A stretch of DNA of 64,000 nucleotides from CBDCWT01 sp965223305 (GTDB lineage: Bacteria > Planctomycetota > Planctomycetia > Pirellulales > Pirellulaceae): the NCBI GenBank assembly GCA_965223305.1, contig CBDCWT010000074.1, positions 124,001 through 188,000 of the forward strand, read 5' to 3'. Position numbers and translations under genes: made by a program. The notes under the pieces are model-generated. The model did not search any database and was not told where the DNA came from. It saw only the letters and a list, made by a program, of their open reading frames with translations. Numbering within the stretch: the stretch's first letter is position 1; the number at the start of each line of letters is the position of its first letter. Shown one piece after another: positions 25,347-33,160 of the stretch.

Positions 25347-25647
25347 CCGACCGCATAATAGTTCGCGGCCTTGTTAGACTTGAGTGACAAGGCACGCTCA
25401 TGCGATCCGCACAGCGACCGCCGGCTCCTCATGCCCCGGTGCCCCATCTAACCGCCCATATTGGAACGAATCGTTCGATGACCGATTGGTTGTGAACCAC
25501 AAACTGTAGAAAAGGGCATCTGATGAGACTGCGCTTCGGGGTGAACGAGCCAGCCATGCTACGACTTGGCGCGAACGCCGGTTTGCCCAAGCGAAAACAT
25601 CGTCCGACAGGGACAAGCCCCGGCGTGACACGTATAGCTCGCATGGC
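25347..25647. other. intergenic region between divergent genes
   Basis: 301 nt that should hold promoters for the genes on both sides. No convincing -35/-10 pair, repeat or gene was found by eye. Confidence 0.4.
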
Positions 25648-28600
25648 ATGCCTAGTCAAAACACGAATCCACCCCGACGAGCCGCGTGGTGGAACTCCTC
25701 GTTCGCTAATCCCCGACGACGAGGACAAGGGCGATTGGACTCTTTGCCGCTGGACTCCCGACTCCGTACCGATTCGGGCCGATCGTCTTCCGATTCGCCG
25801 CCGTGGCCTCGGCTCGTTAAAATACTAGTTGAACATGGGAGTACTGGTGGCTCAGCGAGGGCTTGCATCTTGACGCAGACACACAGCGCAGGGCGTCGTT
25901 CACAAATACGCCGCAAGCCGTATTTTAAATGCCGGGGAATCGAAAAACTCGAATTCCGCCTGGCGCTCACGACACTTTCAGCGGTTGCGTCCTCTTCGCA
26001 GGAATTGGATTGCCGGCTCTCCGGGATGGCAGAGGTGTCAGCCACGTTGCGAGGCGCGGGCGAGCCGGCAGTCCCGCCAATCCGCGACGTGACTGTCCAC
26101 TTACCGCCCCTCATGTCGGCAACTCTCAAGACGAATGCAGCCGACTCACCGACGGCAGTTGCCCACGGCGACCTGGATGGGGACGGCCACGCCGAATTGA
26201 TTGTCGCGAACAAGGAAAGTGATGACCTGACCATTTATCCGGGATTTGGCGATGGCACCTTCGCTAAGCCAAGCGTCGTCGCCTTGCAAGCTGGCGAGAC
26301 TCCCGTTGATGTGGTGGCTCGCGATTTCAATCGGGATGGCTGGTTGGACATCGCGACGGCCAATGCAGACTCGGGTGACCTTTCGATATTGGTCAACTCG
26401 AACGACGGCTCGTTTAGCCAGCAGCAGCTAGTCCCGCTTGGTGACAACCTCGAGCCAATGAGTCTCGTCGCCGAGGATCTCAATGGTGACGGTTTCATCG
26501 ACCTCGCAACGGCAAATCGCAGTGATGACGTATCGATCGCGTGGGGGAGCAGTGATGGCGAGTTTTCCGCCCCTGACAAGATTGTACTTGGCTTGGTCGT
26601 GAGCACGTCGTCTTTCGCCGGAATCTCTCGACTCGAAGTGTCCGACTTAAATGGCGATTCACACCCTGATCTCGTTATCGCCCGAAGTGCTCTTAACGTC
26701 GCCGCAGTCTTGTTAAACGATGGTATCGGAGGACTGCTGGCACCGAGTGTGTTCACAGTTCCTAACGCGCCGAGTATTGGATGGAAGGTCGCTGACGTTA
26801 GCGGTGACGGTAGGCCCGATCTAATATCAGGATTCGTGATTCCGCAGGAACCAACCCGTGAAACACATGTAATGGTCCAAAAAGGAAATGGAGACGGCAC
26901 ATTCGATGACACGACGACGCTGAGTCTCGGTTTGGCCGTCACGTACGTTAGTGATGGCGATTCGGTGACCGTTGGCGACTTGGACTCCAATGGGTGGAAT
27001 GACATCGTCCTAGGTAATGGGAGCCTCGTGCTGATGAATGAGGGCGGCATGTTCCGCCAAATGCCCGGTGATGCCATCGGCCGCCAAATCGCACTCGTCG
27101 CGGATCTGGACGGTGACGGTGTTGCAGACGCCGTGTCAATAACCGATGAGAGTCCGGCTCCGGACCGTGTGATCACGGCAATTGGCAATGGTGGTGGCTT
27201 GTTCAGCGTCGACGGCGGCGGGCAGTTGGCGCGCGGCGATCGTCCCACCGCCGTTGCGGTGGGCGATCTCAATCTAGACGGCCTCCGTGATCTCGTCGCT
27301 GTTAACGATGACGGTCTCGCAGTACGCTTGGCCGACTCGGCACGTGCGTTTCGGCCCATTCAACACCACAGGCTGGGCGCAAGCCGAGCGAAACGAGCCG
27401 TCGCGATCGGGGACGTGACAGATGATGGCTGGCCCGACGTCGTAACAGGCGGGAACGCAGACAACATCTCTATCTTTCCCGGAAGTGCTGGCGGCAAACT
27501 TCTAACGCCGCTCCACCTACCTGTGGGAGATACCGCAGACGTGCGGCTTCATGACGTCAACCGGGACAATCGACTGGACATCGTGGTTGGCAGGAGTGCC
27601 GCGGCAGTGTCAATATTTTTGGCCGATGGGAACCAGAGTTTCCTGCCGCGAGTTGATCTGACGGCCAGCGAAAGTCCGAAAAACGTTGCTCTTGCCGATT
27701 TCAATGCCGATGGACAAATCGACATAGTTGCCACCAATTACTCTGAGAATGGGGGATTCTCCGTGTTGTTGGGGCAAGGACAAAACCAATGGAGCGACGC
27801 ACACGACTACTCGGTATCGGGGCTGCGGTATCCCAAATATGTGCATGCTGATGATTTTGACTTAGACAACAATCTTGACATTTTGGTCTGGAACAGGGAC
27901 CTCGGAGCCGCCCTTTCCCGAGGAAACGGTGACGGTACGTTTCGAGAGGCGACGGTCATCGGGGACACGGAAGGTAGCGGACCCATCGCGTCCGGAGACA
28001 TCAACGGAGATGGTACGCCCGACTTGGTCAATACTCATGGCGATCAACGATTTGTATTGAGTAACCAAGGTGATGGAAGTTTCCAGCTGCAGGAGATCGG
28101 AGAATTTCATCAAGCAGACGATCTGATAATAGAAGACGTGGACTTGGACGGAGAACTGGACGTCGTGTCAGTCAGCGCCTTCGCGAACGAGCTAGCCATT
28201 CAGTATGGTGCTGGTGATGGCCAGCTTACGGATTCTTTGAAGTTGCCCACTGCATCTGGTGATGTACCCGTGTTCGTGAGCGTTGCCGACGTCAATCACG
28301 ACGGTGTTCACGACATACTGACGCGCACTCACGAGAGCGCTAGCAATGATTTGGCTATTTCAATAGGCCGCGGCAACGGTAGCTTTCGTGAGGCTGTTTA
28401 TGTGCCGATTTCCGCATCTCCCGAGAGCGAAGTTGAAGTCATCGCCGACGTGCGGGGTATTGGGCAGAATGAGATCCTCACGGCAGACAAATCGTCTGGG
28501 GAACTGACCATCCGCGGGTCCACGGATGGAGTGCTCAAATTCGCGATGCCGGAAGCTGCCGAAGTTCAGGCGGACCTAAATGACGACGGGCATCTCGACG

Positions 28601-30780
28601 TCATCGCCCTGGACCGCGGGAGCGGACGTTTTCGTGTGATGCTTGGTACTGGCGGTGGATCATTCCGAGATTGGTCACTTGATTCGATCACGTTAGGAAG
28701 CTGGCCCCGGGACGTCGTTTCGGTTGATGTGAACAATGACGGAAGCGTTGATTTGGTTACTGGAAACCGAGAGTCGGGTGACTTGGCCGTCTTTCTGGCC
28801 CGCCGCGACGGAACGTTCGAGCCCCCTCAGTTTGTCGAGATCGACGAAGAAAGACTGCTGAGCATCGCAGCTGGTGACTTCAATCAGGACGGAAATGTCG
28901 ACGTCGTAGTCGGTGTAGACTTCTCTCATCCGTTGCAGCTTCTCCTCGGCAACGGCGATGGCACATTTTCCAAGGATCAGCCGATTGGGAATTGCTCCAA
29001 CTGCTTTCCAGAGCGGCTCTCGGTTGCGGACCTGAACAACGATGGCCGACTTGACTTGGTCGCGACCGAAGGCTCCCTTTCCCACAGTGGTAGTCTTACC
29101 GTGATCGTCTGGCAGGGACTTCCAGGCGGTGCATTCGGCCGTCCGGTGGAATACGGACATGACAGCGTGTTTACACGATTTATCGATCATGCAATTGTAG
29201 ATGCAAATCGCGATGGTGTGCTTGACATCGTCACAATCAACGACCAGACGAGCGAAGTGGCCGTCTTTCACGGCAATGGTGACACAACGCTTCAAGATCC
29301 GATCGAATTCTCGGCGGGAGATGGTGAGTTTCTTGCGGCACTCGCGGTGGGCGACCTAAACGGGGACGGGTTTGAAGATGCTGTCATCGCGAACGTGTGG
29401 AGCGACGATTTGGCGTTATTTCTTACGGATGCCGAAGGACTGCTTCATTCATCCCAAATGTTCTCATTGCATGCGGACGCGTCGCCGGTGGATGTGGCAA
29501 TTGATGACCTGAACGGCGATGGCTTGAACGATATCCTTGTAGCCACCGAAGGTACCGGCGATCTCACTTTGCTGCGGGGCGGAGGTGACGGGACATTCGG
29601 CTTGCCAGAGAGGTTCCCAATCCAAATCGCGCCGCGTTATCTGACACTCTACAAGCAGGCAGGCGATCGTTTTCCGACGGTCGTCGTGACCGACTTCCGC
29701 GATGACGCAGTTGAGGTATTACAGATTGGACAGCCGAGCGAGATTCGCGTTGATCAAGGTACAGTTGTCGTGACAAGTCACGGGGTCGAATTGGAAGCCG
29801 TGCCAGCGTCGGAGCTGAGAACGTTGACGATCATCGGTACTTCTCAAAACGACGAGATTGCCGTTGACCTGCCTTCGAGCACGACCGGGGTGATCCAAAT
29901 TGACGCCGGATCCGGACCGGACACCATCCGCTGGCCCAGTGATGATGGTCAGGCTGCAGTAGCAGGTGTTCTCACCTCGGTCGAGACAATTGACCTTCGC
30001 AATTCCAATGCGGATCTTCTGCAGATCGGCGAGCTTGAGTCGGACCAAGATCTGCACACGATCATCGACATTGGAGACTACGTGGGTCTTGAAAGCGGCT
30101 GGACGCTGCAGACACCGCTTATCCGCGACGGTGAGTTCTATCGCGCGATCGCGCGTGATGGGCTGCGGTTGCTCATCGAATCGAACGCACCATGGCAGAA
30201 CCCGATCAACCGGCTTGACGTCAATGGGAATTTGACGATTGGTCCAATTGATGTTCTCAACATTGTAAATGCATTGAATGCGGGCCGGTTGATTGCTCGA
30301 TTGCCGAACCCTACAACGGTGCTTCACGCCGACTATCGCTACTTCGACACGAGTGGTGACGGATTCCTAACTTCTGCAGATGCGTTGCAGATTATAAACC
30401 ATCTGAACCGAAAGGACGGTGAATTCGAGGCAGAGGCCCAGCCATCGCCATACCTATCCATTTTCGCCGACCTCGGCGCGTTCAACTCCTTGCACCAACC
30501 TGAAGATCGGCTGCCCGCGACGCCATCGTTGATTCCCTCCCTGGCGAGCATCCGCGTGCCGCTGGTTCCGATGGCCACAACTGAAAGGCAAAGGGCTTCG
30601 TTCACGATTGACGGTCACGGATCATTTCGCGAGTCGTCCTCACCGGACGACTCTGGCGACGTGCTCGCGCTGCTTGCCGAAGATCGATGGCGAGTATGGC
30701 TTGCGGGTAGGCCCGCGCGAGCTACAGATCCCGCCCCCGAGCGTCGTGAAAGCACGGTGCTGTTGACGCCTGAGGAATAG
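25648..30780 (+). CDS. giant secreted FG-GAP repeat protein with dockerin
   Basis: 1710 aa. A degenerate LEPR-XLL-type motif (IEKLEFRLALTTLSA) lies near residue 101. About residues 165-1350 are FG-GAP/VCBS repeats with D-x-N/D-x-D-G loops such as GDLDGDGHAELIVANKESDD, probably forming several beta-propellers with calcium sites. A short beta-roll-like part (LTIIGTSQNDEIAVDLP) lies near 1390. A dockerin-like pair (DVNGNLTIGPIDVLNIVNAL and DTSGDGFLTSADALQIINHL) lies at about 1515-1590. ATG 25648 is the longest start, but TTG 25870 (GAGG 9 nt upstream) would put the motif at the usual distance and may be correct. Likely a cell-surface or secreted adhesin or structural protein. Confidence 0.88.
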   Translation: MPSQNTNPPRRAAWWNSSFANPRRRGQGRLDSLPLDSRLRTDSGRSSSDSPPWPRLVKILVEHGSTGGSARACILTQTHSAGRRSQIRRKPYFKCRGIEKLEFRLALTTLSAVASSSQELDCRLSGMAEVSATLRGAGEPAVPPIRDVTVHLPPLMSATLKTNAADSPTAVAHGDLDGDGHAELIVANKESDDLTIYPGFGDGTFAKPSVVALQAGETPVDVVARDFNRDGWLDIATANADSGDLSILVNSNDGSFSQQQLVPLGDNLEPMSLVAEDLNGDGFIDLATANRSDDVSIAWGSSDGEFSAPDKIVLGLVVSTSSFAGISRLEVSDLNGDSHPDLVIARSALNVAAVLLNDGIGGLLAPSVFTVPNAPSIGWKVADVSGDGRPDLISGFVIPQEPTRETHVMVQKGNGDGTFDDTTTLSLGLAVTYVSDGDSVTVGDLDSNGWNDIVLGNGSLVLMNEGGMFRQMPGDAIGRQIALVADLDGDGVADAVSITDESPAPDRVITAIGNGGGLFSVDGGGQLARGDRPTAVAVGDLNLDGLRDLVAVNDDGLAVRLADSARAFRPIQHHRLGASRAKRAVAIGDVTDDGWPDVVTGGNADNISIFPGSAGGKLLTPLHLPVGDTADVRLHDVNRDNRLDIVVGRSAAAVSIFLADGNQSFLPRVDLTASESPKNVALADFNADGQIDIVATNYSENGGFSVLLGQGQNQWSDAHDYSVSGLRYPKYVHADDFDLDNNLDILVWNRDLGAALSRGNGDGTFREATVIGDTEGSGPIASGDINGDGTPDLVNTHGDQRFVLSNQGDGSFQLQEIGEFHQADDLIIEDVDLDGELDVVSVSAFANELAIQYGAGDGQLTDSLKLPTASGDVPVFVSVADVNHDGVHDILTRTHESASNDLAISIGRGNGSFREAVYVPISASPESEVEVIADVRGIGQNEILTADKSSGELTIRGSTDGVLKFAMPEAAEVQADLNDDGHLDVIALDRGSGRFRVMLGTGGGSFRDWSLDSITLGSWPRDVVSVDVNNDGSVDLVTGNRESGDLAVFLARRDGTFEPPQFVEIDEERLLSIAAGDFNQDGNVDVVVGVDFSHPLQLLLGNGDGTFSKDQPIGNCSNCFPERLSVADLNNDGRLDLVATEGSLSHSGSLTVIVWQGLPGGAFGRPVEYGHDSVFTRFIDHAIVDANRDGVLDIVTINDQTSEVAVFHGNGDTTLQDPIEFSAGDGEFLAALAVGDLNGDGFEDAVIANVWSDDLALFLTDAEGLLHSSQMFSLHADASPVDVAIDDLNGDGLNDILVATEGTGDLTLLRGGGDGTFGLPERFPIQIAPRYLTLYKQAGDRFPTVVVTDFRDDAVEVLQIGQPSEIRVDQGTVVVTSHGVELEAVPASELRTLTIIGTSQNDEIAVDLPSSTTGVIQIDAGSGPDTIRWPSDDGQAAVAGVLTSVETIDLRNSNADLLQIGELESDQDLHTIIDIGDYVGLESGWTLQTPLIRDGEFYRAIARDGLRLLIESNAPWQNPINRLDVNGNLTIGPIDVLNIVNALNAGRLIARLPNPTTVLHADYRYFDTSGDGFLTSADALQIINHLNRKDGEFEAEAQPSPYLSIFADLGAFNSLHQPEDRLPATPSLIPSLASIRVPLVPMATTERQRASFTIDGHGSFRESSSPDDSGDVLALLAEDRWRVWLAGRPARATDPAPERRESTVLLTPEE

Positions 30781-31035
30781 AAAAGCCACGGTAGGATCCC
30801 AGGAAAGCACGGTTTCAGCAAACCGAATCCAGAACCAGGGTGTCAGCAAAAAAACGAGTTGACATTGCGTCTTCTGCTTCCTCCGCATACAGACAATCTC
30901 TTGTCATGCCACCCCTTTCTCAATTCAATGTTGCCCGATTCCGATGGCCCCTCGATGATCCGCGAATGGCAGATGTCGTAGATCGCCTTGACGGAATAAC
31001 AGAGCAGTGGAGGCCAGCGCCGGCTTCGTCTGGCG

Positions 31036-31515
31036 ATGCGACGGCGACTTCGGTGGCTCACAGTGTCGACTACGGATACTTCTCGCGCAATCACAGTCGG
31101 TCTTGCCTGTTGCTTTTCGCACGAAGTGGTTGGGCACGCTGGAATGGCGACATTGCTCGGCTTTAAAACAACCCGAATCACGAATCTATACACGAGACAG
31201 AGAGGAGCAACGCCCAGCCAAATACGACTCACAGCTGCTGCTGGCATCCCCACGACGATGCTGCTTGGATTTTCAGCTCTCCTTTTTCGACGGATGTCGC
31301 GACGCACTTCACACAATGTGACGGACTACTTTTTTTGGCTGTTCGGCTACGTCAACATTCTGAACGGAGCCAGCTATATGGTGATCTTCGCGTTCCTAAG
31401 AACTGCGGACGTGAACCAGTTGGTCCGCGACTTGCTTGCCCTTCTTGGGAGGATTGACAATATCACTGGAGGGAGGCTTGGAAGAGTTGCTCGAGTTCTT
31501 CCGCGACTCCGCTAA
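31036..31515 (+). CDS. fragment of a membrane protease-like protein (HExxGH motif)
   Basis: 159 codons with three hydrophobic segments. The first contains HEVVGH, a zinc-site-like motif seen in some predicted membrane metalloproteases, followed by AGMATLLGF. The second reads AAGIPTTMLLGFSALLF and the third WLFGYVNILNGASYMVIFAF. The sequence after about residue 130 runs into the remains of an IS66 transposase on the other strand, so the C-terminus is probably not native. The N-terminus is also uncertain, because protein-like sequence just upstream is in another frame. It may be a degraded gene; the assignment is tentative. Confidence 0.42.
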   Translation: MRRRLRWLTVSTTDTSRAITVGLACCFSHEVVGHAGMATLLGFKTTRITNLYTRQRGATPSQIRLTAAAGIPTTMLLGFSALLFRRMSRRTSHNVTDYFFWLFGYVNILNGASYMVIFAFLRTADVNQLVRDLLALLGRIDNITGGRLGRVARVLPRLR

Positions 31516-31593
31516 TGCGGCCTCTAATGCCGCGACACGTGCCTCCAATTCTGCACAACGTGCACATCCAGATCGTTGTTCGCCGTCCGCCAT
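31396..31593 (-). pseudogene. N-terminal remnant of an IS66-family transposase (TnpC)
   Basis: The segment CAELEARVAALEAALAESRK, followed by NSSNSSKPPSSDIVNPPKK, is the hallmark N-terminus of IS66 transposases (leucine-zipper-like helix, then the SSKPPSSD box). The match ends abruptly after KKGK near 31425, and the frame stops about ten codons later. Only about 170 nt remain of a gene normally near 1.5 kb. No partner tnpA/tnpB genes or inverted ends were found. This is a relic left after deletion. Confidence 0.83.
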
Positions 31594-31959
31594 GACGGCT
31601 ATCAGAATAGTCCCAAACCACCAAATACACCAAGATCAATCGAATTCCCGTGAACGGTTACTCTGACGTGAAGCGTCGGAATTGGAACGGCGCCTACCTA
31701 ACTGCCAGGTCTTGGGACAGGACGGTCGTCCCACTAGAATCGCCCGTCGTCGGGACGCCGGATGGCGTCGGCGAGTCCTCAGAAATGATGCGAACTCTTG
31801 GTCAAGACGATGCGTATCGAACTAACTTGCGAAGCCGCTCTGCAACGACGCTGAGAGCTGACGATGCATCGCCTTCGGTTCCGCCTCAGGCATTTACCTC
31901 GTACTGCACGGCACGCGATGTCGGCGTGGCGCGAAGGGCACGCAGAGCAGTCTTTGACG
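31594..31959. other. gap beside the IS66 relic, no supported gene
   Basis: 366 nt upstream of the hypothetical protein at 31960. Overlapping short frames are present on both strands, but none looks coding. It may contain decayed insertion-sequence DNA, although no terminal repeat could be recognised. Confidence 0.4.
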
Positions 31960-32679
31960 ATGCGATCGATCTCCTTCAAGATGTCGCTCCAGTCACTCTT
32001 GCTTCTGGTCACACTGAGCGGAGTGACACTCGCCTACTGTCTCTCTCGCGTGACAATTAGAGAACTGAGGATCAGGAACTACGTCCTCGAACAGCGGATT
32101 GAATGGGATCGTAAACGGTCAGGTTACGTCAATGTGATCGACCCGAGCAAGGGTTACGTCAGGCGTCTCGGCTCGTCAGGCAGAATGGTCTGGAGATATC
32201 GACTACGCCTGCCAGCGGATCACACTTTTCAGCTGATGTTTGCACAGAAGTGGAACCCAGACGGCACTCCTGTTGCACAGAACCTCGGCCCAACGCTTCA
32301 AAGGTCAGGTAGTTCCACAGGGCAGATCGTTACGGTCGCCTTCCGAAGTGATGGGGGTCGGTGGAGCTACCATGTTAGCGGCCCCAGCTTCGGGGAGCGT
32401 AACGGCACCGTTGAAGGAGATATGGCATGGGCGATTCCCTACGACCATGTGCGCGGCCACCTCTTCGGGGGGCCTGACGGTAGCACGCTCGGAGGAGTGA
32501 AATGGGCGCCTGCCAAGTACGACCACGACCATTCTGAGCAGCTAGAATTTGATCCTCACCAAACGCTGGTTCTCTTTGCTAGCGGTCGTCCGGGCCGGCC
32601 AGGTGGCAATCTCTCGACGCTCACCAGCGGCATCTCACTTTGGATTTGCCCAATCGACGCGAACGATCGTACGAAGTGA
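31960..32679 (+). CDS. membrane-anchored hypothetical protein
   Basis: 239 aa if started at ATG 31960; ATG 31981 is also possible. The N-terminus SLQSLLLLVTLSGVTLAYC is the recurrent planctomycete anchor type. It is followed by a short helix (RELRIRNYVLEQRIEWDRK) and a beta-rich domain with VWRYRLRLPADHTFQLMF that resembles the exported protein at 24789-25346. No catalytic motif is visible. Function unknown. Confidence 0.62.
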   Translation: MRSISFKMSLQSLLLLVTLSGVTLAYCLSRVTIRELRIRNYVLEQRIEWDRKRSGYVNVIDPSKGYVRRLGSSGRMVWRYRLRLPADHTFQLMFAQKWNPDGTPVAQNLGPTLQRSGSSTGQIVTVAFRSDGGRWSYHVSGPSFGERNGTVEGDMAWAIPYDHVRGHLFGGPDGSTLGGVKWAPAKYDHDHSEQLEFDPHQTLVLFASGRPGRPGGNLSTLTSGISLWICPIDANDRTK

Positions 32680-33160
32680 GAAGCCATCAAGTCAGCTAAC
32701 TAAGGTCGATTCACGTACCCGTGTCACTGGTCGTGCACTGGTGGTTACCGATTACGGAGCAAGCGTGCTCATTGACCGGGGAGGCCGAGTCGCGGGGAGG
32801 TTCGATCATCGGAGCCCGTCTTGAGGCGTTGATCCGCCAGTAGCCGAAGTCGCCAGACTTTGGCAAACGTGTCTCATCTACCGCCAGTCGGGACACGATC
32901 GGCTGTGAAGGCAGATTGGGCAGCGACGACTCGCCATCTCGCGCTCCTCCCGCTGAGCTTGAGCCGTCTCAATTCTGCGCGCCCCTCCGATCGAGAGCGC
33001 CAAGATTCGGAACGCCCGGGAAAACCGAGCATTCCTCACCGTTTCGTAAGTCGCAGCGGACGTTGACGTTCGCGAGCAAAGAAAAACCGCGGCGCTGTTT
33101 TTGCACAAATGCAACCCGAGAACGAGCCCAACATGACATTGCGTCAGATCTAAGCCTCGA
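32680..33160. other. gap with a fragment of repeat family A
   Basis: 481 nt without a convincing gene. At about 32839-32862 the sequence GTAGCCGAAGTCGCCAGACT (then TTGG) differs at two positions from the family A block GTAGCCGAACTCGCCAGAGT (then TTGG). This is probably a decayed repeat fragment. Confidence 0.5.

Noticed and set aside
28693..29295. 200-codon minus-strand frame inside the giant FG-GAP gene, and similar long antisense frames elsewhere
   Set aside because: Antisense shadows of GC-rich coding sequence; the plus-strand protein has clear repeated domains.
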